Shown: piece by piece, positions 1-7,488 of the stretch
Layout of the letters: each line of letters starts with the position of its first letter
How positions within the stretch are numbered: position 1 is the first letter of the stretch
DNA from: EsbW-18 sp033811555
GTDB taxonomy: Bacteria; Patescibacteriota; Minisyncoccia; Phycocordibacterales; EsbW-18
Length of the DNA: 37,450 nucleotides
NCBI GenBank assembly: GCA_033811555.1
Contig: JAPXOG010000004.1
Span: 1 to 37,450 of the forward strand
Reading direction: 5' to 3'
Notes under the pieces: generated by a model
Seen by the model: only the letters and a program-made list of their open reading frames with translations
The model's database searches: none
What the model was told of the DNA's origin: nothing
Translations under genes and position numbers: made by a program

Positions 1-1622
1 GATGTAGCACGTTTAATTATAAGTTCACGTGTTGCAGAAGATATCTTAAACACTTCATGTATACCTATTCGCCCCTTAAAACCATCACTATCTTTTGTTG
101 GTTTAGGACGATAAAACGGCACTTCCTTCCAAGTAGCATTTTCTGCGATAATTCCTTCTTTTTTCAAAAACGAGATCATGCGATCCAGATCGACACTTTG
201 ACCAAGTGTTTCTAATTCACCTGCATCCAAAAAATATTTTTCTTTATGAACCAACGTGCGCACAAGACGCTGACCAACAATAACGTTGATGGTAGAAGCA
301 ATCAGAAACGGCTCTGCACCCATGTCCAGCATACGCGGTATAGCGCCTGCTGCGGAATTGGTATGAATAGTTGAAAGTACAAGATGTCCTGTCAAAGCGG
401 CATTAATCGCAAGTCCTATAGTTTCCCCATCTCGGATTTCTCCTACCATAATGATATCTGGATCCTGACGAACAAGCGCACGTAGTCCATTACTGAATGT
501 CATACCAATCTCGGGCTTTACCTGTGTCTGGTTAACTCGAGGCATCTGATACTCAATAGGATCTTCAATGGTTGAAATATTTACATCCGGAGTGTTTAAA
601 ATATCAAGCATTGTATACAACGTCGTCGTTTTTCCTGAGCCGGTAGGCCCTGTCGCTAGAATCATGCCCGTTGATTGCTTGGTTGCCCAGTGAATCGCCT
701 CAAGTGCATCGGAATGAAACCCGAGTGTCTCAAGCGTAAAACCAGACGCACCTTCACGCAAAATACGCATCACTACTTTCTCACCAAAATACACTGGCAA
801 CGTTGAAACACGAAATGACACTTTCTCTTCCTCAATTTTCATCTTAAATCGCCCATCTTGAGGAAGTCGTTTTTCATCTAGTTTGAGATTTGAAAGCACT
901 TTTATTCGTGCAACAATCCCTGCAGCAGCACTTTTAGGAAGCGTCATCGCGTCATGCAACAATCCGTCTAGTCGATATCGAACAAGTAATTCCTTCTCCA
1001 TAGGTTCTATGTGTATGTCAGAAGCTCCATCGATAACTGCGTGACGTATAAGAGTATCTACAATTCTTACCACAGGAAGATCTTCTGCAAGTTTTTTAAG
1101 CGCCTCACCAGACACTTCCTCTGTTCCCTCCATTGCAATATTAAGTGCGGATGATTCCATTTTGAGAATGTCACCAAACTCTGCTTTCAGCGACTTTTGA
1201 TACTGAATAAGCGCGTATTTAATAGATTCAACATCAGTAAGTCGAGGAGAAATAGTTAAACCTGTCTTTTTCTTTACAAAATCAATCGCCTTTAGATCAT
1301 TTACATCAAGCATTGCAACCTCTAGAGTGTCTTTTGCTTTTCTATACGCAACAATATTGTTTGCGCGCGCAATCGGTTCAGGAATAAGCATCAGAGTCTC
1401 AAAGTCTATCTTCTCATTTTTAAGTCGAACAAACGGTATTCCGACTACATGAGCCTTTGCTCGACGCATATCATCTTCCGAAACAGCTCCATCTGATACT
1501 GCTAGCTCGTCAAAAGACACTTCACGTTCTTGGGCATGCTTCTTTATTTCTTCCACCTTAGAAAGTGAAAGCATTTTTGTATCAACAAGAAATTGTATAA
1601 GCTGCTCTTGATCTATGCGCAT
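1..1622 (-). CDS. pilB: PilB/GspE-type pilus assembly ATPase, 3' end outside window
   Basis: Hexameric cytoplasmic ATPase that powers pilin polymerisation in type IV pilus/type II secretion systems. I translated it by hand: the ATG is at 1620-1622 and the frame stays open to base 1, so about 540 residues are visible and the C-terminus lies outside. An MshEN-like N-terminal domain covers roughly residues 1-150. The Walker A motif GPTGSGKTTT starts near residue 325. The Asp/Walker B block reads RQDPDIIMVGEIRD and is followed by a His-box stretch GHLVLSTIHTNSA. After QRLVRTL, family members usually carry a CxxC...CxxC zinc site; here that stretch contains no cysteine, although the following KGRIGIHEVF block is intact. 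A second paralogue at 27943-29637 keeps all four cysteines. There is no clear Shine-Dalgarno; a TATAAT on this strand sits at 1681-1686. Family call secure, PilB versus another GspE-type role less so. Confidence 0.9.
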   Translation of the reverse strand, partial: MRIDQEQLIQFLVDTKMLSLSKVEEIKKHAQEREVSFDELAVSDGAVSEDDMRRAKAHVVGIPFVRLKNEKIDFETLMLIPEPIARANNIVAYRKAKDTLEVAMLDVNDLKAIDFVKKKTGLTISPRLTDVESIKYALIQYQKSLKAEFGDILKMESSALNIAMEGTEEVSGEALKKLAEDLPVVRIVDTLIRHAVIDGASDIHIEPMEKELLVRYRLDGLLHDAMTLPKSAAAGIVARIKVLSNLKLDEKRLPQDGRFKMKIEEEKVSFRVSTLPVYFGEKVVMRILREGASGFTLETLGFHSDALEAIHWATKQSTGMILATGPTGSGKTTTLYTMLDILNTPDVNISTIEDPIEYQMPRVNQTQVKPEIGMTFSNGLRALVRQDPDIIMVGEIRDGETIGLAINAALTGHLVLSTIHTNSAAGAIPRMLDMGAEPFLIASTINVIVGQRLVRTLVHKEKYFLDAGELETLGQSVDLDRMISFLKKEGIIAENATWKEVPFYRPKPTKDSDGFKGRIGIHEVFKISSATRELIIKRAT

Positions 1623-1932
1623 GTAAATTGAAATTAAATGAGAAAAATCAAAGATTTATATGATTGTACGAAAAACTTTTATTATATTGTAACATTTTTT
1701 ACTACTAAAACAGAAACAATTTATCTCACAGAAAAGCGTTTTTGATATACGTGAGAAATACACTCGCAAAAATTAACTAAAACACATCCAATACTTAATT
1801 CCAAAATGCGAACAATTTTATAATACCAACATACACTAGAAGTATCTTAGTATATGTACGAAAATTCCTAAAAACCGCCCTGCACTAGATGCAAGAAATA
1901 ACGCGTTCTTAAAAACAAAGACAAACGTATCG
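1623..1932. other. AT-rich intergenic stretch, no gene seen
   Basis: About 310 bases between the SIMPL gene and the PilB-type gene downstream of it. A TATAAT (minus strand, 1681-1686) is a plausible -10 for the PilB gene, giving a leader of roughly 50 bases. An imperfect hairpin lies around 1827-1855 and could end the SIMPL transcript, but it has no T-run. I see no convincing open frame here. Confidence 0.5.
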
Positions 1933-2757
1933 TTATCGAATTTCGTAAGTAATTGAAACGTATGCAGAAATTTTATTCTCACCTAGAGGAATTTCAGGAG
2001 CTTCTCGTGGCGTACTTTCTGCTACTGCCATAAATCCTTTTGCAAACGTTGGATAGTACCCTCCTCCGTTTTCTGAAAACGACACCACACGAATAAGCCG
2101 AACTCCTAAGTCACCCGCTAGCTCTTTAGCTTTTTCTTTTGCGTCAACAATTGCCTTTTTCCGAGCTTCTCGTTGAAGTTTATATTCTTCATCAATGGTA
2201 AAGTTCGGCCCATAGATATTCGTAGCTCCTTTCTCTCCAACTCCTGAGAGCAATTCTCCAACCTTATCTGTATCACGTACTCTCACCGACACAGTTTGAA
2301 GAACCTCATAACCGACGATTACTTGATTGCGCGGACTCGGATAATACCCAGAAACCGAACCACCTGATGACTGTATTTCTGCTCCTAACGGTGTTGGCTG
2401 ATTTGTCCATTCATACTTTGGATTTGCGCTATAAGAAATTGTTTTTATATCTTTTTCATTAACGCCACTACTCTTGAGGTACGAAAGGATAGCGTTTCCC
2501 TTTTTTGCCATAGCCTCTTGAGCTTCTGCTACGGTCTTTGCTTCAGCGTAAACTCCATAGGTAAACTCAGCTATGTCAGGAACCGCGAAAACTTCTCCTT
2601 CCCCTGAGACAGTAATAACGTTGCTTGCAGAAACTCCTCCGCCGATGTAACGATTTTCTTTGAGCGCATTAACGCTCAAGATCACGATAAAAATAATAAG
2701 AGCGACAAAAAGCCACCCCAGATATTTCAATGTTCTCTGAACTACTATTGAATCCAT
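1933..2757 (-). CDS. SIMPL-domain (DUF541) membrane-anchored protein
   Basis: 274 residues. One N-terminal membrane segment (about residues 12-32) is followed by a SIMPL/DUF541 domain on the outer face. The domain is recognisable from the early ITVSGEGEV strand, the PDIAEFTYGV stretch, a central YEVLQTVSVRVRD strand and the helix with AIVDAKEKAKELAGDLGV. The molecular function of SIMPL proteins is poorly defined; they are exported or envelope proteins, so no reaction is assigned. The start is the ATG at 2757; a TAAATT six bases upstream could be a -10 for a leaderless transcript, and no Shine-Dalgarno is visible. It is 73 bases downstream of the YceI-like gene on the same strand, so the two may share an envelope context. 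Confidence 0.8.
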   Translation of the reverse strand: MDSIVVQRTLKYLGWLFVALIIFIVILSVNALKENRYIGGGVSASNVITVSGEGEVFAVPDIAEFTYGVYAEAKTVAEAQEAMAKKGNAILSYLKSSGVNEKDIKTISYSANPKYEWTNQPTPLGAEIQSSGGSVSGYYPSPRNQVIVGYEVLQTVSVRVRDTDKVGELLSGVGEKGATNIYGPNFTIDEEYKLQREARKKAIVDAKEKAKELAGDLGVRLIRVVSFSENGGGYYPTFAKGFMAVAESTPREAPEIPLGENKISAYVSITYEIR

Positions 2758-2830
2758 ATAAATAATTTAAATGAATAAACCCAGCTTATTATATTTGCTC
2801 CTGTAAACCAGGAAGAATAATAACAGATTT

Positions 2831-3493
2831 TTATTGCGTCTTGTGTGCTACAAGAGACAGATTCAGCGTTACTGTATCACCAATAACGTTATCTCCGAGA
2901 TCTCCTAATAATGTAGATGAGCCGTACTTAATATCCCAAAGCGTACGATCTATAGTCAAATCAGCATCTGCTGTAAGTACTTCTCCAACTTGAGAAACTA
3001 TTACTGGAAATACAACCTGTTTAGTTACATCCTTGATAGTAACATCTGCTGTTACCGCGCCGTTTACAATACTATGTATCCCAACGACAGCAACTGGATA
3101 CTGCGCTACATTAAAGAAATCAGAAGATTTGAGGTGATTTACAAGCTTCTCATTTTCAGACCCTATTCCCGTTGCTATTACAGAAAACGATTTCATATCA
3201 ATCACAAACGCACCCGCAACAATAGCTCCTTCAGAAACTATCACACTGCCACCGGTAAAAGAGAGGATCCCTGAGTCTGCATATCCTTTGATAAAGGTTT
3301 TACTACCTGTCCATGTAATTGTACTAGACGCTGTATCAAGCACATACACGCCGTCTATCAGATTTTCGACAGATCCTACATTTGACGACTTTTCTTCTAC
3401 TGATTTTTCAGTTTTGGACGATGTTCTAACGAAATACCATACACCGACCACAACCGCCAAAATAAAAACTATCCAAGCAACTTTTTGATTCAT
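2831..3493 (-). CDS. YceI-like lipid-binding-fold protein, membrane anchored
   Basis: 220 residues with an N-terminal membrane segment (about residues 5-22) and a short low-complexity linker. A YceI-like domain starts near residue 48. Diagnostic features are YVLDTASSTITWTGSKT at the start, an ENEKLVNHLKSSDFFNVAQYP segment equivalent to the family's HLKSxDFFDxxxYP, and the late VTIKDVTKQVVFPV strand. YceI proteins are extracytoplasmic beta-barrels that bind polyisoprenoid-type lipids; the ligand here is unknown. Start is the ATG at 3493. A TATACT (minus strand, 3524-3529) about 30 bases upstream is a reasonable -10, giving a leader of about 24 bases. It is transcribed in the same direction as the neighbouring DsbB gene. 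Confidence 0.88.
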   Translation of the reverse strand: MNQKVAWIVFILAVVVGVWYFVRTSSKTEKSVEEKSSNVGSVENLIDGVYVLDTASSTITWTGSKTFIKGYADSGILSFTGGSVIVSEGAIVAGAFVIDMKSFSVIATGIGSENEKLVNHLKSSDFFNVAQYPVAVVGIHSIVNGAVTADVTIKDVTKQVVFPVIVSQVGEVLTADADLTIDRTLWDIKYGSSTLLGDLGDNVIGDTVTLNLSLVAHKTQ

Positions 3494-3537
3494 ACATAAA
3501 AACTACCCTAATAAAAACATTTCAGTATACCAAATAG

Positions 3538-4095
3538 CTATTTTGAGAGAGGAAAATTACGAGTAGAAACTCCCGCCCATGCTACAAGAAGCAAAGCTGC
3601 TAGAAGCGTTCCTGACATTACCGGAATAGTAATATACCCAAACCCTTCAACATACTTTTCAGTACAAGATGAAAGAACACTATTGGGCTCACAAATAGCC
3701 GATGCAACGGCAAATGTTTCTACATAAATATTGTACAGTGCAATAACAAACCCTATGGCAGAAAGTGTGACAGTATACAGCAATACATCTCTGCGCTTAA
3801 ACAACAATGCAAGGCCGAAGATAATTGCCTGAGGGTAAATAAATACTCGCTGAGCCCAACACAATACACATGCTGGAAAATTCGCAACACTTGAGTAATA
3901 TAAACTCCCAACAAGACCTGCAATTAGAGCAATAAAAGATATGACTAGCGCATGACGACCTACATAATCTACTAACTTTGTAAGAAACGGCACGCCGAGC
4001 AATCCCAACAAAAGTGCCGCTGAAAAAATTTGAAGTGCTAACACGCCTGACATAATCAGGGTATTTGTAAACTCAAAAAACGGTATCGTCTCCAT
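3538..4095 (-). CDS. dsbB: Disulfide bond formation protein DsbB/BdbC family
   Basis: 185-residue polytopic membrane protein that would pass electrons from a DsbA-like oxidase to quinone. The family signature CVLCWAQR gives the CxxC pair (Cys76, Cys79) after the second membrane segment. The second periplasmic pair is Cys135 and Cys144, in the loop before the last helices (CEPNSVLSSC). Both redox pairs are therefore present. An extra N-terminal hydrophobic segment precedes the usual four-helix core. Start is the ATG at 4095; a TATACT (minus strand, 4106-4111) lies ten bases upstream, so the transcript would have almost no leader. The thioredoxin/CcdA fusion at 5247-6392 is a likely functional partner. 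No DsbA gene is visible in the window. Confidence 0.92.
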   Translation of the reverse strand: METIPFFEFTNTLIMSGVLALQIFSAALLLGLLGVPFLTKLVDYVGRHALVISFIALIAGLVGSLYYSSVANFPACVLCWAQRVFIYPQAIIFGLALLFKRRDVLLYTVTLSAIGFVIALYNIYVETFAVASAICEPNSVLSSCTEKYVEGFGYITIPVMSGTLLAALLLVAWAGVSTRNFPLSK

Positions 4096-4136
4096 AATGA
4101 CAGAGAGTATATCGTTTTTATTCTTTTTTGAAAGTC

Positions 4137-4709
4137 CTAATTAGAATATCGACGAATAACTGAACGGACTACTGCACCGATTCGCATTGTTTCTTCTGGA
4201 TAAATATTTTTGTATTTCTTATTTCCTGGAACTAGGTACATTCTTCCCTGCGTATCTTGTCGCAAATATTTAAGCGTCCATAACCCATCAACTTCAGCAA
4301 CTACAATATCTCCGATATTTGCTTTTTCTTTTCGCTCAACAATAACAAAATCTCCTTCCATAATTCCGGCGTCAATCATTGAATCCCCTTTCACCTTCAA
4401 CATGTAAGTCTCTTCTCGTTCATTAATAAGCCAGTCATCCAGCGAAACAGAATCAAATACAAATTCTTCCGCTTGCGACGGTATACCTGCTTCCACATAC
4501 CCAAGTAATTTCACTTCTCCTAAAAGCGAAGTTGGAGTAAGTCGTCCAAGATGATCTTTTGCAACCACTCCCGCTTCTACAAGTTTTTCGACAACCTTGA
4601 AAACTGCATTCTTAGATTTAAATCCAAATAACTTCATCATCTCCTGATACGTCGGCATACGACGCTCGCGTCTAAAAAAGATATTTAATTTTTCTATGTA
4701 ATCAGTCAT
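4137..4709 (-). CDS. lexA: LexA-like SOS repressor
   Basis: 190 residues from the ATG at 4709, chosen because it overlaps the stop of the upstream gene as TAATG; a longer reading to 4775 needs a non-ATG start. The N-terminal winged helix (about 1-60) has the LexA-like PTYQEMMKLFGFKSKNAVFK helix-turn-helix. The C-terminal S24 autoprotease domain has the Ala74-Gly75 cleavage bond in YVEAGIPSQA, Ser110 in KGDSMIDAG and Lys147 in LWTLKYL, so it should be capable of RecA-stimulated self-cleavage. It would repress DNA-damage genes including its own operon: a perfect LexA-type palindrome lies in the spacer of the promoter at 4939-4967. Translation is coupled to the 64-residue protein upstream. Confidence 0.92.
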   Translation of the reverse strand: MTDYIEKLNIFFRRERRMPTYQEMMKLFGFKSKNAVFKVVEKLVEAGVVAKDHLGRLTPTSLLGEVKLLGYVEAGIPSQAEEFVFDSVSLDDWLINEREETYMLKVKGDSMIDAGIMEGDFVIVERKEKANIGDIVVAEVDGLWTLKYLRQDTQGRMYLVPGNKKYKNIYPEETMRIGAVVRSVIRRYSN

Positions 4710-4903
4710 TAAAAAAGAGCGAGTGCTGATGATATTCGACGTAGTAGCGATGGTTTGCGCAAACGATGTACCCAACGCAATAACTCTTTGTGACGTTTCG
4801 CCTCATGACGGTATGAAATTCCTTGGATAATTTTTTCGTCAATAATCCAATTAAGCGTTTCGAGTTCATCTTCAATACGCTTTGCAAATTGTGTTTTGTT
4901 CAT
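4709..4903 (-). CDS. 64-residue basic protein, first gene of lexA operon
   Basis: Not assignable to a named family. It is predicted helical and basic, with KRHKELLRWVHRLRK and SLLRRISS near the C-terminus; the N-terminal half (RIEDELETLNWIIDEKI) is amphipathic and more acidic. Evidence that it is real: the ATG at 4903 lies about 29 bases after the predicted start of a very good promoter, an AGAGG precedes the start closely, and its TAA overlaps the lexA ATG (TAATG at 4707-4711), the arrangement of translational coupling. It must therefore be controlled by LexA and induced by DNA damage. It could be a regulator or partner of LexA, or simply a leader gene setting LexA output; the sequence does not decide. 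Confidence 0.75.
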   Translation of the reverse strand: MNKTQFAKRIEDELETLNWIIDEKIIQGISYRHEAKRHKELLRWVHRLRKPSLLRRISSALALF

Positions 4904-4938
4904 ACCTCTAAATACTAGTAGCTAATAACTAGTTTTCT

Positions 4939-4967
4939 AGTATAGTGAACGAGTGTTCACCAGTCAA
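4939..4967 (-). promoter_or_regulatory. Promoter of the lexA operon
   Basis: Reading the minus strand: -35 TTGACT (4962-4967), a 17-base spacer, -10 TATACT (4939-4944). The hexamers are near consensus with ideal spacing. The predicted start of transcription is near 4932, giving about 29 bases of leader before the ATG at 4903. Confidence 0.85.
4945..4960. promoter_or_regulatory. LexA box (GAAC-N4-GTTC palindrome)
   Basis: GTGAACGAGTGTTCAC is a perfect 6-4-6 palindrome containing the GAAC-N4-GTTC core typical of the Bacillus-type LexA operator. It fills the spacer between the -35 and -10 of the lexA operon, so bound LexA would block RNA polymerase. I found no second GAAC-N4-GTTC in a by-eye search of the rest of the window, including upstream of the ruv genes. 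Confidence 0.85.
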
Positions 4968-4992
4968 ATATTGTAGTGTGGATAACCTCTCT

Positions 4993-5240
4993 TTAGTGGT
5001 AATCTGCCTTAGAATTTAAAATTTTGTACGCCTCACTGATCGCTTTTTCCCCTTCTATTTCTCCGAGCATATACGCCTCTATAATTCTGTTAATACTTGG
5101 GATCTCACTATCATTTGCGCCCATAAGGTATGTTTTTTGTCTAATAAACCCAACTCGTTAAGAACTTCTTTGCTTGGTTTATACGTAGCGATATCTTGTT
5201 CTTGATTAGTAGTATGATTTTTGAATTCGGGGTTGAACAT
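4993..5240 (-). pseudogene. Small gene with apparent single-base frameshift
   Basis: Starting at the ATG at 5238-5240, with AGAGG a few bases upstream, the frame encodes a 53-residue ORF (start MFNPEFKNHTTNQ, later KEVLNELGLLDKK) and ends at 5079. A second frame then runs from before 5124 (KTYLMGANDSEIPSINRII) to a stop at 4993. Adding one A to the A6 run (T6 on the plus strand, 5133-5138) fuses both into one protein of about 80 residues, with the junction reading ELGLLDKKTYLMGANDSEI. It lies 6 bases after the thioredoxin/CcdA gene, so it belongs to that transcript. Options are a true disruption, a homopolymer error, or slippage on the A-run; alternatively only the 43-residue second part is translated, from 5124. 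I do not recognise a function. Confidence 0.55.
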
Positions 5241-5246
5241 ATACCT

Positions 5247-6392
5247 CTACATGAAAAACGCCCATACACCAAGCGCAAGCATAATTACACCTGCTATAAG
5301 ATGTAAAACCTTAATATTTTTTTCCTTCCACTTATCTGCATGTTCAATTGATGTAAATCCGAAATACACCAAAAACGTGATGGCTAAGAGCGGAACAACA
5401 AACACCAAATTGTAATACAAAAGCACTGGCATGACACTCCACACACTCTGCGTTTGTGAAAGCAATCCGATGACGAAAAAATATGGACCTCCAGTACACG
5501 GTAATTCAAACAAAGTTACTATAAACCCAATAAAAAAGGCCCCCAGCGGAGAAGTAATTCCTCGCAATAACTTTTTAAGAGTCGGACGCCATCTTAGAGG
5601 TATTTCCATTACGAACCCTCCTTTGCCGTAAAAGAAATAATCTTTTAAGTTCGCCAAACCGATAAGTATAGCAACAACTCCTATGATCTTTCCTACAATA
5701 CCTGCTAATCCAGTTACATTAATCAGTTGTAATATCCCGAGTCCGAATAATAAATAAGCTAAGTATATTGAAGATGTAAATGCGAGTGCTCCAAAAAGCG
5801 CGCGTTTTTTGTCATTAGACCCAATCATCAACGCCGTTAAAAGAATTAACAACACCGCAATAGCACATGGGTTAATCGAGTCAACAGCAGCAGCTGCCGT
5901 AATAGCCCACAAAGAATACTCTTTGGTTGGTGGAGAAATTTCTTCTTTTGTTTGTGTAGTAGTGGCTGGAACTGATTCAGCGACAGACGGCGTTTCTTCG
6001 GGAACCACGATCTCAATTTTTGACTCCTCCCAAGTAGGAATAAGCGCCCGTATCCTTCCTTCCAAATTGTCTATTATGGAACGATCTCCAATAAGATATG
6101 AATCTCCAACAAACACTATAGGAACTGCGCCTTGTCTTTCTTTAGGTACACCGTATTTCCCATACAGTGAAAACATAAGACGAGCATTTTCTTTGTTTCT
6201 ATAAACTTCATAACGAGAAAATAAAACATCCGGATACTCTTTTTCTAGATAATCGATAATCGGCTCAACTTTAGCACAATGAGGACACCCGTCTCCAAAA
6301 AAGAAATACACCTCTACAGGTGCTGCCTTAGCACTAATAAAACCAAAAAGAGCTATCACCGAGAAAAATATAGTCACAAAATATTTCTTCAT
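5247..6392 (-). CDS. Thioredoxin-like domain fused to CcdA/DsbD-type electron transporter
   Basis: 381 residues. An N-terminal signal or membrane segment (about 4-23) leads into an extracytoplasmic thioredoxin-like domain with the active site CPHC (Cys36, Cys39). After a linker rich in Pro, Thr and Glu (about 125-157) comes a polytopic CcdA/DsbD-beta domain. This keeps the two membrane cysteines that relay electrons: Cys176 in SINPCAIAVLL and Cys299 in FELPCTGGPY. The likely job is to carry reducing equivalents from cytoplasmic thioredoxin across the membrane to the attached thioredoxin-like domain, opposing or balancing the oxidising DsbB nearby. Start is the ATG at 6392. A small gene follows 6 bases downstream (4993-5240). 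The fold call is secure; direction of electron flow is inferred. Confidence 0.87.
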   Translation of the reverse strand: MKKYFVTIFFSVIALFGFISAKAAPVEVYFFFGDGCPHCAKVEPIIDYLEKEYPDVLFSRYEVYRNKENARLMFSLYGKYGVPKERQGAVPIVFVGDSYLIGDRSIIDNLEGRIRALIPTWEESKIEIVVPEETPSVAESVPATTTQTKEEISPPTKEYSLWAITAAAAVDSINPCAIAVLLILLTALMIGSNDKKRALFGALAFTSSIYLAYLLFGLGILQLINVTGLAGIVGKIIGVVAILIGLANLKDYFFYGKGGFVMEIPLRWRPTLKKLLRGITSPLGAFFIGFIVTLFELPCTGGPYFFVIGLLSQTQSVWSVMPVLLYYNLVFVVPLLAITFLVYFGFTSIEHADKWKEKNIKVLHLIAGVIMLALGVWAFFM

Positions 6393-6498
6393 ACAAAATT
6401 ACCTTACCCTCTTTATTTAAAAAGACAACTAGTCAAAAAGGAAAAACTCCACCAGGAAACACAAAATATTATCTTTCAACATCAAATTATATAGATTG

Positions 6499-6571
6499 GG
6501 TGCCTACTGGGATTCGAACCCAGATAACGAGCTCCACAAGCTCGGGTGTTAACCGTTACACTATAGGCACC
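6499..6571 (-). tRNA. tRNA-His(GTG)
   Basis: Minus-strand cloverleaf with acceptor GTGCCTA/TAGGCAC, anticodon loop TTGTGGA and T-arm loop TTCGAAT. An extra 5' G (position -1) faces a C discriminator, the hallmark of tRNA-His. The CCA is not fully encoded. Confidence 0.95.
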
Positions 6572-6744
6572 ATATCGTCAAACAAACACACTGTATCAAA
6601 AAAAAGATAAACAAAAAAGCCCTTATTTCAGGTAACTATTTCTTATATCTCTTATTAATTAGAAATACAAACTTTTCTAAATGGAAGTAATACGAGAATT
6701 CCTTTTCCTTTCTCTTTTTAATAAATTTAGATGATCTTGTTCGG

Positions 6745-6828
6745 TGCGCAGGAGAGGATTTGAACCTCCATGCCCTTGTGGGCGCTACCACCTCAAGGTA
6801 GTGCGTCTACCAATTTCGCCACCTGCGC
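6745..6828 (-). tRNA. tRNA-Leu(GAG)
   Basis: Minus-strand class II tRNA of 84 bases: acceptor GCGCAGG/CCTGCGC, anticodon stem CTACC/GGTAG around loop TTGAGGT, a long variable arm and an A discriminator. The 3' CCA is not encoded. Confidence 0.94.
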
Positions 6829-6896
6829 TCAAACGCAGTATAGATGAAAATACCCCAACAGAAAAGACCTATCGAACAATATCTTTTATTACAAAA

Positions 6897-7400
6897 CTAC
6901 TCTTTTGCTTCAATCGTCACCTCAGTTATTACATCAGGAATTTCTTTTGTTTGAATTTCAGTCGTCACATCAGGAGTTTCTTCTGTTTGCGTTTCTGTCG
7001 TAACTTCAGGTTCTTCTACATTGCCTCCAGTTGAAATATTTACAAATTGCATGCGACGCATCTGACGACGAATTTCGCGAGCTGCTTTCTCACGAATATG
7101 ATACAGCTTTGCACGACGAGTTTTTACATGACGTAAAATTTCAATTTTATCAATCACAGGAGAATACAGAGGAAATATCTTCTCAACACCATATTTATCT
7201 GTCGTTCGACGAACAGTAAAAGTCGCCCCTGCTGTTGTGCCTCCTTTTCGAGAAATAACTGTTCCCTCGAAAGCTTGTAGGCGAGTTTTTCCCTTCTCTA
7301 CAACCTTAACCCAGACACGAACGGTATCACCTGAACGCAAAGGTAACTCCTTACGCTCTTGCATATTAACGGGTGAAATTTTTACAGCTGTATGTGCCAT
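6897..7400 (-). CDS. rplS: 50S ribosomal protein L19 with repetitive acidic tail
   Basis: 167 residues. The L19 core is recognisable over about residues 10-118: PLRSGDTVRVWVKVVEKGKTR, LQAFEGTVISRKGG, TFTVRRTTDKYGVEKIFPLYSP and RRAKLYHIREK. L19 lies at the 30S-50S interface. The usual protein is about 115 residues; here an additional tail of about 45 residues is rich in Glu and Thr. The tail is built from a 12-residue repeat (roughly VTTEIQTKEIPD), encoded by 36-base tandem units. It is likely a disordered extension. Start is the ATG at 7400, giving MAHTAVKISPVN. No strong Shine-Dalgarno is visible. Confidence 0.95.
   Translation of the reverse strand: MAHTAVKISPVNMQERKELPLRSGDTVRVWVKVVEKGKTRLQAFEGTVISRKGGTTAGATFTVRRTTDKYGVEKIFPLYSPVIDKIEILRHVKTRRAKLYHIREKAAREIRRQMRRMQFVNISTGGNVEEPEVTTETQTEETPDVTTEIQTKEIPDVITEVTIEAKE
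6925..7017. repeat. 36-bp tandem repeat inside rplS
   Basis: Two full 36-base units (6925-6960 and 6961-6996) and a partial third (6997-7017), diverged but clearly related; a further degenerate partial unit abuts at about 6905-6924. The unit length is a multiple of three, so copy changes lengthen or shorten the acidic L19 tail without a frameshift. Confidence 0.75.
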
Positions 7401-7488
7401 ATAACAAAAATCTTATGACCGGCATTAGAAAAAAGAAATACTAATACCGACACGCTACTTTACCACGAGACAGAGTAATCGGCAAGAA

